NCBI RefSeq assembly: GCF_003434055.1 | Contig: NZ_QVEX01000007.1 | Coordinates: forward strand, 62,001 to 126,000 | DNA length: 64,000 nt | Direction of reading: 5' to 3' | Source of the DNA: Enterocloster aldenensis | GTDB lineage: Bacteria; Bacillota; Clostridia; Lachnospirales; Lachnospiraceae | Shown here: positions 16,826 through 25,418 of the stretch, one piece after another | Layout of the letters: the number at the start of each line of letters is the position of its first letter | Numbering within the stretch: the stretch's first letter is position 1 | Made by a program: the position numbers and the translations under genes | The notes under the pieces: generated by a model | What the model was told of the DNA's origin: nothing | The model's database searches: none | What the model saw: only the letters and a program-made list of their open reading frames with translations

Positions 16826-18202
16826 ATGAAAAAAACACTTGCAATCATGATGTCGGCACTGATGGTTGGGGGATTGGCCCTCAGCGGATGTGGAGGCGGG
16901 CAGACGTCCACCACAGCCGCGCCCACTGAGGCTGCTAAAACTGAGGCGGCCAAGACAGAGGCGGCGGCAGAACCCGAGGCAGCAGAGGCTGCTTCGGGAG
17001 AACAGGTTACAATTACCATCAGCAACTGGCTGGAGGCAGAGGAGGCGACATCGGCAATCTTTAAGGAACTGCTGGATGATTTCATGGCTGCCAATCCGGA
17101 CATCAAGGTTGAGTCCCAGGCAATCCCATTCAACCAGTACAAGGACCAGGTCCTGATAGCCGGTACATCGGGCAATGCGGCGGACGTGATCATGGGCAAT
17201 TCACAGATGATGAGCGCGTTTAACGGGGCAGGCATCCTAGCAGAACTGGATTCCCTGGCTTCCAAGGATGTGCTGGATGACATCTATCCAGGTTATCTGT
17301 CCGGCACCACGTATGGCGGCAAGGTAAAGGCATTATCATGGGCGCCCCATCCGATTGCCATGTATTACAACAAGGATTTATTTACCAAGGCCGGTCTGGA
17401 TCCGGAGGAGGTGCCGGCAACCTGGGATGAGATGACAGAGGCAGCCAAGGCAGTGGCGGCCCTGGGCAAGGATGATTCCGGCAATACCATCTATGGCCTG
17501 GGACTTCCCACCGGAAAGGTGGCCCACACCGGAACTGTTTTTAACGGTATATTCTATGCCTTTGGCGGACATTTTGTGGATGGGGACGGTAATGTGGACC
17601 TGAACAATGAAGGCAATGTGGCAGCCCTTACCTGGACCAAGGAGCTGGTAGATGCCAAGGTGATTCCGGCCGGACTGGAAATCAAGGATTTGCGCGGACT
17701 GTTTGCATCCGGGCAGATCGGCATCATATTTGACGGCGACATGGGCCGCGGCGCATTCCGCGCCAGCAGCGGCATCGGCGAGGAATTTGATAAGAAGATG
17801 GGCATTGCCATTATTCCGGCAGGAGAGACAGGAAGAAGCGAGACTGTTTATACGGAGCATCAGCTGGCTGTGTTTGAGAAATCGGAGCACAAGGAAGCAG
17901 CGGTCCGGCTGATAGAATACCTCATCGGCAAGGATGCAATGTTAAAATACCACAAATCCAATGCGGTCCTCTCTGCAAGGAAATCCATAGCCACCCTGCC
18001 TGAGATGAATGAGGACTACTTCATGGAAGTATTTAACAAGCAGTCCGAAACAGCCAGCCCCCTTCCGGCAACCAATGCAATGTTTGACAATGCCATGAAT
18101 GAGGTGACAAAGGCCATCGAGCGTATTGTTGTGAACAATGAGGACATTACCACGGTGCTGGAGGAGACCAACGCCACCATCAGGGAGATGTATGGACAAT
18201 AA
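16826..18202 (+). CDS. Sugar ABC transporter substrate-binding lipoprotein
   Basis: A 458-residue exported lipoprotein of the family 1 extracellular solute-binding proteins. The signal peptide ends in the lipobox LSGC with lipidated C22, followed by a low-complexity Ala/Glu/Thr linker (TEAAKTEAAKTEAA repeats). The mature part has the typical NAADVIMGNSQMM and ALSWAPHPIAMYYNKDLF segments. It captures an oligosaccharide and delivers it to the permease pair downstream. It is the first gene of the importer set; a hairpin after its stop may raise its expression relative to the permeases. The substrate cannot be read from sequence; the neighbouring sulfatase suggests a sulfated glycan. Confidence 0.9.
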   Translation: MKKTLAIMMSALMVGGLALSGCGGGQTSTTAAPTEAAKTEAAKTEAAAEPEAAEAASGEQVTITISNWLEAEEATSAIFKELLDDFMAANPDIKVESQAIPFNQYKDQVLIAGTSGNAADVIMGNSQMMSAFNGAGILAELDSLASKDVLDDIYPGYLSGTTYGGKVKALSWAPHPIAMYYNKDLFTKAGLDPEEVPATWDEMTEAAKAVAALGKDDSGNTIYGLGLPTGKVAHTGTVFNGIFYAFGGHFVDGDGNVDLNNEGNVAALTWTKELVDAKVIPAGLEIKDLRGLFASGQIGIIFDGDMGRGAFRASSGIGEEFDKKMGIAIIPAGETGRSETVYTEHQLAVFEKSEHKEAAVRLIEYLIGKDAMLKYHKSNAVLSARKSIATLPEMNEDYFMEVFNKQSETASPLPATNAMFDNAMNEVTKAIERIVVNNEDITTVLEETNATIREMYGQ

Positions 18203-18270
18203 GCGCATGCAGTAAAAGCACTGCGCGCAGAAAGATAATCCAGAAGTCAGGGAAGTATCAGTCTGAATCA

Positions 18271-18308
18271 GGAGCGGCTGCAGATCATCCTGCATCCGCT
18301 CCGCTTTT
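18271..18308 (+). terminator. Hairpin/attenuator between solute-binding protein and permease genes
   Basis: A nested stem pairs GGAGCGG (18271-18277) with CCGCTCC (18296-18302), with an inner TGCAG/CTGCA pair, followed by GCTTTT. Such partial terminators commonly lower permease expression relative to the binding protein; here that is an inference. Confidence 0.7.
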
Positions 18309-18326
18309 ATCAATGGGAGGGCTAGC

Positions 18327-19202
18327 ATGGGAACAAAGAAAAAAGTCAACTGGTTTATGGTGATGCTTCTGGTGCCTGCGGTGGCAATGCTTACGGTAAC
18401 CATCATCATACCTGTGTTTGTTGTGATTGGAATGAGTTTTTATCACTATAACCTGTTGGACATGAATAACATAACGTGGAACAATTTTGCCAACTACAGG
18501 GCAGTGTTCAAGGACGCTGAATTCATCCGCACCTTTGGGCGGACCCTTATCTATGTGTGCGGCACGGTGGTATCCCAGTTTTTTATCGGGCTGGGCGTGG
18601 CGCTTTTGCTAAACAGCAGGAGCCTGAAGGGAAGAAAGCTGTTCCGCAGCCTTTTATTCCTTCCCTGGACCATTCCGTCCCTGGTGGTGGCGGTTACCTG
18701 GATGTTTATTTTCCAGCCCCAGTACGGTATTGTGAACTATCTGCTGAACCTGGGGGATTACAGTGTGCTTGGCAGCCCGAAGACAGCCATGGTGGGCGTG
18801 GTCATATCCGCGGTTTGGAAGCAGATGCCCCTTATGATGATCATGCTCTTATCCGGGCTTCAGACCGTGCCCGAGGATTTGAAGGAAGCGGCTGAGATAG
18901 ACGGGGCCACCGGACAGCAGAAATTTTTATGCATCACGGTTCCCTGTATCATGCCGGTTGTAAAGACAGTGACCCTTACCTCCATTGTCTCCAATTTCCA
19001 GATGTTCGTGCTGTTCTTCACCATGACAGGCGGCGGCCCGGTAAGGGCCACGACCACACTGCCTCTGTACACTTATGAGACCGCGTTCTCGGGCTTTAAC
19101 CTGGGCAAGGGCGCTGCCATCGGCGTGTGCTGGCTGGTGTTCCTGATGATTTTCTCCACAATTTACAATAAGGTCCTTTCCGCCAAAGAAGTGGAATATT
19201 AA
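18327..19202 (+). CDS. Sugar ABC transporter permease (MalF/UgpA type)
   Basis: A 291-residue inner-membrane permease with about six transmembrane helices. The EAA loop that docks the ATPase is present (EAAEIDGATGQQKFLCITVP). The start has GGGAGG upstream. It forms a heterodimer with the product of the next gene, 12 bases downstream. No ATPase gene is present in the cluster, so an MsmK/MsmX-type shared ATPase encoded elsewhere is presumably used. Confidence 0.92.
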   Translation: MGTKKKVNWFMVMLLVPAVAMLTVTIIIPVFVVIGMSFYHYNLLDMNNITWNNFANYRAVFKDAEFIRTFGRTLIYVCGTVVSQFFIGLGVALLLNSRSLKGRKLFRSLLFLPWTIPSLVVAVTWMFIFQPQYGIVNYLLNLGDYSVLGSPKTAMVGVVISAVWKQMPLMMIMLLSGLQTVPEDLKEAAEIDGATGQQKFLCITVPCIMPVVKTVTLTSIVSNFQMFVLFFTMTGGGPVRATTTLPLYTYETAFSGFNLGKGAAIGVCWLVFLMIFSTIYNKVLSAKEVEY

Positions 19203-19214
19203 GGAGGTGCGCGG

Positions 19215-20048
19215 ATGAAAAAGAAAACATGGCGGTCCATTTTGAAATATGCGTCCATAACAGCCATTACCATATGCTTTGTTTTTCCCATATACTGGAT
19301 GCTGCTCACTTCCATTAAGCCCAATGAAGCCATTTTAAAGCTTCCGCCCCAGTTTGTCCCGGTTACAGCCACCATGGACAATTACAGGGGAATCCTGACA
19401 GACGGCAAGTTCCTTATATTCTACAGGAACAATGTGATTGTATCGGGAGTCACCACCCTGGTGACCCTTATCCTGGCGGTATTGGCAGCCTATTCATTTT
19501 CCAGATACCGTTTCAAGGGCAGCAGATTTGTGATGATGCTGTTTTTGTCCACCCAGATGTTCCCGGCCATGACGCTTCTCATTGCCCTTTACAACATGTA
19601 CTTCCGCCTGGGGCTTTTGAATACGTATACGGCTTTGGTGCTGGCCTGTTCCACCAACGCGCTTCCCATGTCGGTGTGGATCCTCAAAGGATTCTTTGAC
19701 ACCATATCAAAGTCCCTGGAGGAGGCGGCCTACATTGACGGCTGCTCCAAGGGAAGGACCCTCATACAGGTGATTCTGCCCCTGGTTAAGCCGGGAATCC
19801 TGGCAGTGGGGCTGTATTCCTTCCTGATTTCCTGGGAGGATTTCCTCTGGGGCCTGACCCTGGTCAACAAGACCGGGATGCGCACCCTTGCCTCGGGCAT
19901 TGCCATGACTTATCTGGGCGAGTACAATTATGACTGGGGACGGGTTATGGCGGCAGCGGTGGGCGCGGCCATCCCCATCCTGATCATCTTCATCTTTTTG
20001 CAGAAATACATGATAGCAGGCCTTACCGCCGGGGCGGTCAAGGAATAG
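19215..20048 (+). CDS. Sugar ABC transporter permease (MalG/UgpE type)
   Basis: A 277-residue permease, partner of the preceding gene. It has about six membrane helices, the EAA loop (LEEAAYIDGCSKGRTLIQVILPL) and the typical C-terminal end (YMIAGLTAGAVKE). AAGGAGG precedes the ATG. The sulfatase gene follows after about 45 bases on the same strand and likely belongs to the same transcript. Confidence 0.92.
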   Translation: MKKKTWRSILKYASITAITICFVFPIYWMLLTSIKPNEAILKLPPQFVPVTATMDNYRGILTDGKFLIFYRNNVIVSGVTTLVTLILAVLAAYSFSRYRFKGSRFVMMLFLSTQMFPAMTLLIALYNMYFRLGLLNTYTALVLACSTNALPMSVWILKGFFDTISKSLEEAAYIDGCSKGRTLIQVILPLVKPGILAVGLYSFLISWEDFLWGLTLVNKTGMRTLASGIAMTYLGEYNYDWGRVMAAAVGAAIPILIIFIFLQKYMIAGLTAGAVKE

Positions 20049-20092
20049 GGTGCCTGAAGAATGGCACTGTGGTTTGAGAAATGGAGGATGTC

Positions 20093-21427
20093 ATGAAACA
20101 GAAGCAGAATATTGTTTTTTTCTTTTCCGATCAGCAGCGGGCGGACACCCTGGGGTGCAACGGGCAGCCCCTGCCGGTCACACCGTGCCTGGACCGGTTC
20201 GCATGTGAGGACGCGGTGAATTTTTCCAATGCGTTCACACCACAGCCGGTGTGCGGCCCGGCCCGGGCCATGCTCCAGACCGGGCTGTATCCGACCCAGA
20301 CCGGCTGCTACCGCAACGCGGTCTCCCTTCCGCTGGGGCAGAAAACCCTGGCCCGTTACCTGAAAGAGGGTGGGTACCAGGTGGCTTATGTGGGAAAATG
20401 GCATCTGGCTTCGGATGAGCATGGGAACCACTATGAAACCATACCGGTTCCCCCGGAACGCAGGGGCGGATATGATGACTACTGGATGGCGGCGGATGTG
20501 CTGGAATTTACCTCCCATGGATACGGCGGTTATGTGTATGACAAGGATGGCAATAAACTGGAATTCACAGGATACAGGACTGACTGCCTGACCGGCCATG
20601 CGGTCCGCTATATAGAGGAGTATGACAGTGAAAAACCGTTTTTCCTCATGGTTTCCCATATTGAGCCCCATCATCAGAATGACAGGGGGGACTATGAGGG
20701 ACCTGAGGGCAGTAAGGAACGGTTCGGGGACTTTGTGCCGCCGCCGGACCTGGAGCCCGGGAAAGGGGACTGGGAAGAATTCTACCCGGATTATCTGGGC
20801 TGCTGCCATGCCCTGGACACCAATTTCGGCCGGGTGGTTAAGGCGCTGAAGGAAAAGGGGATTTATGACCGGACCATGGTGATTTACGCCAGTGACCACG
20901 GCTGCCATTTCCGCACCCGTACAGATGAGGTGGCGGAACATGGATATGATGACTATAAGCGCAACAGCTTTGAGGGAACCATCCATGTCCCCATGCTGAT
21001 TAAGGGGGATGGATTCGGGAAAGGCGTAAACGAGGAACGGGTGGTTAGCCTTTTGGACCTGCCAAGGACCATCCTGACAGCGGCCGGGATTGAAACCGGG
21101 AAACTGGACCTTCAGGGGCGGCCGCTCCAGGAACTGGACGCGCCTGACTGGAAGGAGGAGGTCTATATACAGATCAGCGAAAGCTTTGTGGGCAGGGCGT
21201 TGCGCACCAGACAGTATAAATATGTGGTATATGCCCCTGAGGCCAATCCCTGGACGCAGAGCGGCAGTGATGTCTACCGGGAAAAGTATCTGTTTGATTT
21301 GGGGCAGGACCCGCTGGAGAGGAACAACCTTATTGCGGATCCCCTCTATGCCGAGGTAAAGGCAGGTCTGCGGAAACGGCTTTTGGAGCTGGGGTTAAAG
21401 GCCGGGGAACGGTTTACAGTAGTGTAA
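20093..21427 (+). CDS. Sulfatase (type I, formylglycine-dependent), cytoplasmic
   Basis: A 444-residue sulfatase that hydrolyses sulfate esters. The metal-binding N-terminus (FFSDQQRADTLGCNG) and the cysteine signature CGPAR at 54-58 are visible; C54 would be converted to formylglycine. Later HYETIP/GKWHLASD and ASDHG motifs complete the metal and sulfate site. I choose ATG 20093, because GGAGG lies between it and an upstream ATG. There is no signal peptide, so it should act inside the cell on material brought in by the importer. The usual Ser in CxPSR is Ala here. A formylglycine-generating enzyme is not encoded in the window. Confidence 0.9.
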   Translation: MKQKQNIVFFFSDQQRADTLGCNGQPLPVTPCLDRFACEDAVNFSNAFTPQPVCGPARAMLQTGLYPTQTGCYRNAVSLPLGQKTLARYLKEGGYQVAYVGKWHLASDEHGNHYETIPVPPERRGGYDDYWMAADVLEFTSHGYGGYVYDKDGNKLEFTGYRTDCLTGHAVRYIEEYDSEKPFFLMVSHIEPHHQNDRGDYEGPEGSKERFGDFVPPPDLEPGKGDWEEFYPDYLGCCHALDTNFGRVVKALKEKGIYDRTMVIYASDHGCHFRTRTDEVAEHGYDDYKRNSFEGTIHVPMLIKGDGFGKGVNEERVVSLLDLPRTILTAAGIETGKLDLQGRPLQELDAPDWKEEVYIQISESFVGRALRTRQYKYVVYAPEANPWTQSGSDVYREKYLFDLGQDPLERNNLIADPLYAEVKAGLRKRLLELGLKAGERFTVV

Positions 21428-21463
21428 AGAATGGGTATGGCTGTTTCAGGTATGGAATATACC

Positions 21464-21491
21464 GTGGAAGGGTCATGCCCTTTCTTTTTTT
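21464..21491 (+). terminator. Terminator after the sulfatase gene
   Basis: AAGGG (21468-21472) pairs with CCCTT (21478-21482) around a five-base loop, followed by a nearly continuous T-run to 21491. Confidence 0.65.
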
Positions 21492-21603
21492 GCCGTTTTT
21501 TGATATAAGATTTTCTGATGATTTCATCAGAAAAAAATATTTTACTTATGACAAATAAATGTTTACGATATAAGCATACAAAAAAACAAGGGGGGATACG
21601 GCA

Positions 21604-22668
21604 TTGAAGAAACATAAGATTGCTGTGATTGCAGGTGATGGCATTGGGCCCGAAGTACTGGCTGAGGGGGTCAGGGTTTTAAAACAGGTGGCTGAATGCG
21701 ACGGAGGATTTTCGTTTGAATTCACATTTTTTCCGTGGGGATGCGAGTACTATTTAAAGACAGGGAAAATGATGGATGAGGACGGGATTGAAAAGCTGAA
21801 GCAGTATGATGCCATCTTTTTAGGGGCAGTGGGATATCCTGGTGTGCCGGACCATATTTCACTGTGGGACCTGCTCCTGAACATACGCAAAAGTTTTGAC
21901 CAGTACGTGAACCTCAGGCCGGTAAGGCTGCTGGAGGGGGCGCCCTGTCCACTTAAGGATGTGGACAGAAAAGACGTTGACATGATATTTGTGAGGGAGA
22001 ACAGCGAGGGCGAGTATGCGGGGAGCGGCAGCTGGCTGTTTAAGGGAAAACCTCATGAAGTCGTGCTTCAGGAAGGTGTGTTTTCCAGGCATGGATGTGA
22101 ACGCATCATCCGTTATGCCTATGATCTGGCAAGGGAAAAGGGCAAGACCCTGACCAGTATCAGCAAGGGGAATGCACTGAATTATTCCATGGTTTTCTGG
22201 GACCAGATATTTAAGGAGGTGGGTGAGGATTATCCGGATGTAAAGACATTTTCCTATCTGGTAGACGCGGCCAGCATGTTCATGGTAAAGGACCCTGCAC
22301 GGTTTGAGATAGTGGTCACCTCCAACCTGTTCGGGGATATCCTGACTGACCTGGGCGCTGCAATTGCCGGAGGCATGGGGCTGGCGGCAGGAGCAAACCT
22401 GAACCCGGAAAGGGAGTTCCCGTCCATGTTCGAGCCCATCCATGGCTCTGCGCCGGATATTGCGGGACAGGGAAAGGCCAATCCCTTAGCCACGGTCTGG
22501 TCGGCAAGCCAGATGCTGGATTTCTTTGGATACAGACAGTGGGGGGAAAAGCTGATTGATATCATTGAGGAAATCCTGAAGGAGAAAAAGGTGCTTACGC
22601 CTGACCTTGACGGCACGGCAACCACAAGTCAGGTGGGGGACGAAGTTATTTCAAAGCTGAGGCAGTAA
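21604..22668 (+). CDS. Isocitrate/isopropylmalate-family dehydrogenase, tartrate/D-malate type
   Basis: A 354-residue decarboxylating dehydrogenase. It most resembles tartrate dehydrogenase/D-malate dehydrogenase (TtuC/DmlA): IAGDGIGPEV at the N-terminus, LWDLLLNIRKSFDQYVNLRPVR, the RENSEGEYAG motif and the metal site SNLFGDILTDLGAAIAGG. Such enzymes oxidise D-malate, tartrate or related 2-hydroxy acids with NAD+ and Mn2+. The start is TTG 21604, with AAGGGGGG upstream. It begins an operon with two membrane proteins and a C45 hydrolase. The exact substrate is open; 3-isopropylmalate is unlikely given this context. Confidence 0.85.
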   Translation: MKKHKIAVIAGDGIGPEVLAEGVRVLKQVAECDGGFSFEFTFFPWGCEYYLKTGKMMDEDGIEKLKQYDAIFLGAVGYPGVPDHISLWDLLLNIRKSFDQYVNLRPVRLLEGAPCPLKDVDRKDVDMIFVRENSEGEYAGSGSWLFKGKPHEVVLQEGVFSRHGCERIIRYAYDLAREKGKTLTSISKGNALNYSMVFWDQIFKEVGEDYPDVKTFSYLVDAASMFMVKDPARFEIVVTSNLFGDILTDLGAAIAGGMGLAAGANLNPEREFPSMFEPIHGSAPDIAGQGKANPLATVWSASQMLDFFGYRQWGEKLIDIIEEILKEKKVLTPDLDGTATTSQVGDEVISKLRQ

Positions 22669-22696
22669 AAGCAAAACGATTGTATGGAGGATGCAT

Positions 22697-23485
22697 ATGT
22701 GGAGAGACAAGAACTGGGGAGATTATAAGTTCCATTTGGTGATTTTGGTTTGCTGTATCCTGGCAGAGGCCGTTGGCCCTATCAAGATACCGGTTGGCGG
22801 GGTTACGGTTACACTTCTTCCGCTGCTTTATTCCATGATTTTTGTCCTGATTGTTTATATGATTAAGCCAATCCGGTTTGTAAAGGAAAAGCAGGCAGAA
22901 ATCGGATCCGCGCTTCTGACATTGAGCGTGGCGTTCCTGATGGCAAAGCTGGGGATTACCAGCGGCGCATCCATCAAGGATGTAATCAGTGCAGGCCCTG
23001 TACTGATTCTCCAAAACCTGGGAAATGTGGGCACCCTGCTGGTCGCGCTTCCCATTGCCCTTCTGCTTGGGATGGGGCGTGAGGCAGTGGGCATGACCCA
23101 TGCCATGAGCCGCGAGCCTAACGTGGCCCTGATTTCCGATATGTTTGGGGCTGATTCCGCTGAATTTAAGGGAGTCATGACATGTTACATTGTGGGAACT
23201 ATTTTTGGAACCATTTTCATGAGTATCGTGCCGCCCATATTTGTCAGCCTTGGCATCTTTTCGCCGGAATCAGCAGCCATGGCAGTGGGGGCGGGCAGCG
23301 CGTCCATGATGACGGCGGGTCTGGCTGGTGTCATGGAGGCCGCGCCCGCAGCCAATCCGGATGTGCTGACTGCATTTGCCAGCATCAGCAATGTGATTTC
23401 ATCATCGATTTCAGTGTATCTGGGACTGTTCATCACAGTGCCGCTGGGGAACGTTATCTATAAGGCCATGAAAAAAGGAAAATAG
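22697..23485 (+). CDS. DUF3100 family membrane protein
   Basis: A 262-residue membrane protein with about seven to eight hydrophobic helices, matching the DUF3100 family as I know it (AEAVGPIKIPVGGVTVTLLPLLY, GMGREAVGMTHAMSREPN, VGAGSASMMTAGLAG). ATG 22697 is preferred over ATG 22691 because GGAGG directly abuts the latter. The small membrane protein gene follows after 11 bases, so the two may form a single transporter. Position between a hydroxy-acid dehydrogenase and a hydrolase suggests uptake of the substrate of this pathway. No biochemical function is known to me. Confidence 0.8.
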   Translation: MWRDKNWGDYKFHLVILVCCILAEAVGPIKIPVGGVTVTLLPLLYSMIFVLIVYMIKPIRFVKEKQAEIGSALLTLSVAFLMAKLGITSGASIKDVISAGPVLILQNLGNVGTLLVALPIALLLGMGREAVGMTHAMSREPNVALISDMFGADSAEFKGVMTCYIVGTIFGTIFMSIVPPIFVSLGIFSPESAAMAVGAGSASMMTAGLAGVMEAAPAANPDVLTAFASISNVISSSISVYLGLFITVPLGNVIYKAMKKGK

Positions 23486-23496
23486 GGGGATTTCAT

Positions 23497-23970
23497 ATGG
23501 ATAAGGAGAACAGAGTCAGTTTTGGGAGTGAGTTTTTTGACTGGGTCATGACATTTATTATCGTGGCAATCCTGTCAGTTGCCTGTAACATGGTTGGCTA
23601 TGGAGGAATGCTTCTGGAATCCATACCGGGGATGCTTATCTTTGCTGCCATCAGCCTGGCCGGGCTCACGGTAAAGCATTTTATTCCTGGGAACCTTCCG
23701 GCGGTTGCTTACATAGCGCTGATCGGTATGCTGGTTGCAATGCCGTTTTCACCTATATCCGGGTTTGTCATCTACTGGGCCAATAAGGTGGCCCTGATGG
23801 CGGTAGTGACCCCGATCCTTGCATATGCAGGTGTAATCGTGGGCCGTGACTGGAGGGAGTTTGTGAAGATTGGCTGGAAGGGGATTCTTGTCTCGCTGCT
23901 GGTCATCCTGGGAACGTTCTTTGTATCGGGCGGCATGGCAGAAATAATGGGACGGATATTTGGTATGTGA
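23497..23970 (+). CDS. Small membrane protein paired with the DUF3100 gene
   Basis: A 157-residue protein with four to five hydrophobic helices and charged ends (MDKENRVSFGSEFFDW at the N-terminus, RDWREFVKIGWKG in a late loop). I do not recognise a named family. It lies 11 bases after the DUF3100 gene and 47 bases before the C45 hydrolase gene. Its size and position suggest a second subunit of a membrane transporter, comparable to other two-part carriers, but this is inference. Confidence 0.7.
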   Translation: MDKENRVSFGSEFFDWVMTFIIVAILSVACNMVGYGGMLLESIPGMLIFAAISLAGLTVKHFIPGNLPAVAYIALIGMLVAMPFSPISGFVIYWANKVALMAVVTPILAYAGVIVGRDWREFVKIGWKGILVSLLVILGTFFVSGGMAEIMGRIFGM

Positions 23971-24017
23971 CGGATCCGGCAGGGATTGTGCGTCATGCAG
24001 AGGAAAGGAGAGGGGAC

Positions 24018-25103
24018 ATGGAGAATTTCCCATTGTTAGAAATAGAGGGGACACCCTATGAAATCGGATATAAGCACGGCGGGGTTTTTAAGGAAAAGAT
24101 AGCAGGGACCATTCAATGCTACCGGGAAATGTTTAAGGATTATTCGGATTTGGAATGGGAGAGGGCAAAGGAACTTTCCACCCGGTTCGTGGATATCATT
24201 CATGAGTACAATCCGGATTATCTGGAGGAAATAAAAGGCGTTGCAGCCGGTTCCGGGTTTTCCTTTGAGGATATCCTTGCCCTTAACTGCCGGAGTGAAC
24301 TGGTATTCGTGGGCAATGAGATGGATAAGGCAGACGGCGGATGTACGTCCATTGGAATCAGCAGTGATGCCGGGGCGGGCGGCGATGCCTTCCTGGCCCA
24401 TAACTGGGACTGGAAGACCAGCCAGAGGGCGTCCATGGTCATGATGAAAATCAGGCAGAAGAACGGGAAACCGGATATCTTCATGGTGACTGAGGCAGGG
24501 ATTATCGGCAAGACCGGCTTTAACAGCGCGGGAATCTGCCTGTACCTGAATGCCCTGTCCACCAACCAGGCGCCAAAGGGGCTGCCGCTCCACCTGGCCA
24601 TGAGGGGAATCCTGGATTGCGGTTCGCTGGCAGAGGCCATTGGCGCCGCCACCAGGTTCCCGCTGGGGTGCTGTGCCAACTTTATGATTGGCCACAAAAA
24701 CGGGGAGTGCGCTGATATTGAGATAGAGAACGGGGATTTTGATGTGTTATATCCAAGGGACGGAATCCTGGTCCACACCAACCATTTTGTCAGTCCCCGC
24801 CTTCCTATCCTGCCCAGGAAGGACACGTCCAAGCAGAAGTTCCCGGATACCTTTGTAAGGCTGGGAAGGGCGGATAAGCTTCTGAGGAAGAAAGGCAGGG
24901 ATATCTCGGAAAAGGATATCATGGAAGTGCTCAGGGATCACGTGGAATATCCGTCCAGTATCTGCAGGCACGAGGATTTGGCTGCGCCAAAGGGGAAACG
25001 GATGGGGACCGTATTCTCCATGGTGGTGAACCTGACCCAGGGGAAGATTTATTTCTGTAAGGGGAATCCTTGTGAGCAGGGATATGAGGAGTATGGGATT
25101 TGA
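24018..25103 (+). CDS. C45-family hydrolase (acyl-coenzyme A:6-aminopenicillanic acid acyltransferase-like)
   Basis: A 361-residue N-terminal-nucleophile hydrolase of the C45/AAT family, which cleaves or transfers N-acyl amides. Visible landmarks are the helix GTPYEIGYKHG, the ALNCRSEL block at 88-95 and the processing site GGCTS with the expected nucleophile C109 exposed by self-cleavage. AHNWDW follows, as in the family. ATG 24018 has AGGAGAGGGG upstream. No signal peptide is seen. As last gene in a dehydrogenase/transporter operon it may release a hydroxy acid or amino acid from an amide-linked precursor; the substrate is unknown. Confidence 0.83.
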   Translation: MENFPLLEIEGTPYEIGYKHGGVFKEKIAGTIQCYREMFKDYSDLEWERAKELSTRFVDIIHEYNPDYLEEIKGVAAGSGFSFEDILALNCRSELVFVGNEMDKADGGCTSIGISSDAGAGGDAFLAHNWDWKTSQRASMVMMKIRQKNGKPDIFMVTEAGIIGKTGFNSAGICLYLNALSTNQAPKGLPLHLAMRGILDCGSLAEAIGAATRFPLGCCANFMIGHKNGECADIEIENGDFDVLYPRDGILVHTNHFVSPRLPILPRKDTSKQKFPDTFVRLGRADKLLRKKGRDISEKDIMEVLRDHVEYPSSICRHEDLAAPKGKRMGTVFSMVVNLTQGKIYFCKGNPCEQGYEEYGI

Positions 25104-25120
25104 ATTGGACGGTATGGAAA

Positions 25121-25192
25121 TTTTGGTTAATTAAGATAGGTTGGTTAAAAAAGATATTTTGGTCCAATAAGATATTTTGGTTCAATAAGACA
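25121..25192. repeat. 18-bp tandem repeat, four units
   Basis: Four consecutive 18-base units: TTTTGGTTAATTAAGATA (25121), GGTTGGTTAAAAAAGATA (25139), TTTTGGTCCAATAAGATA (25157) and TTTTGGTTCAATAAGACA (25175). They lie between the stop codon of the C45 gene and its terminator and are non-coding. Confidence 0.9.
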
Positions 25193-25198
25193 GACTGC

Positions 25199-25225
25199 GC
25201 TGCCCGTTCCCGGGCAGCCTTTTTT
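25199..25225 (+). terminator. Strong rho-independent terminator
   Basis: A perfect 8-base GC-rich stem, GCTGCCCG (25199-25206) with CGGGCAGC (25211-25218), TTCC loop, then CTTTTTT. It ends the dehydrogenase-DUF3100-C45 operon. Confidence 0.92.
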
Positions 25226-25418
25226 AAATCCGTATGAAGGAAAAACGGCAATAGAAGAAACCCTAAAATAAGAAATCTTGTAATAATTTGTGCATAATAC
25301 ACTATTTATGTCAAAAAATAACAAGAAATATAATAATACAGCTAAAAATTCGTATATAAGTAAATGCCCTGGTCTGCTAAAATTCTGTTATAACCATTTA
25401 CAGATAAGAGGAGGATGT

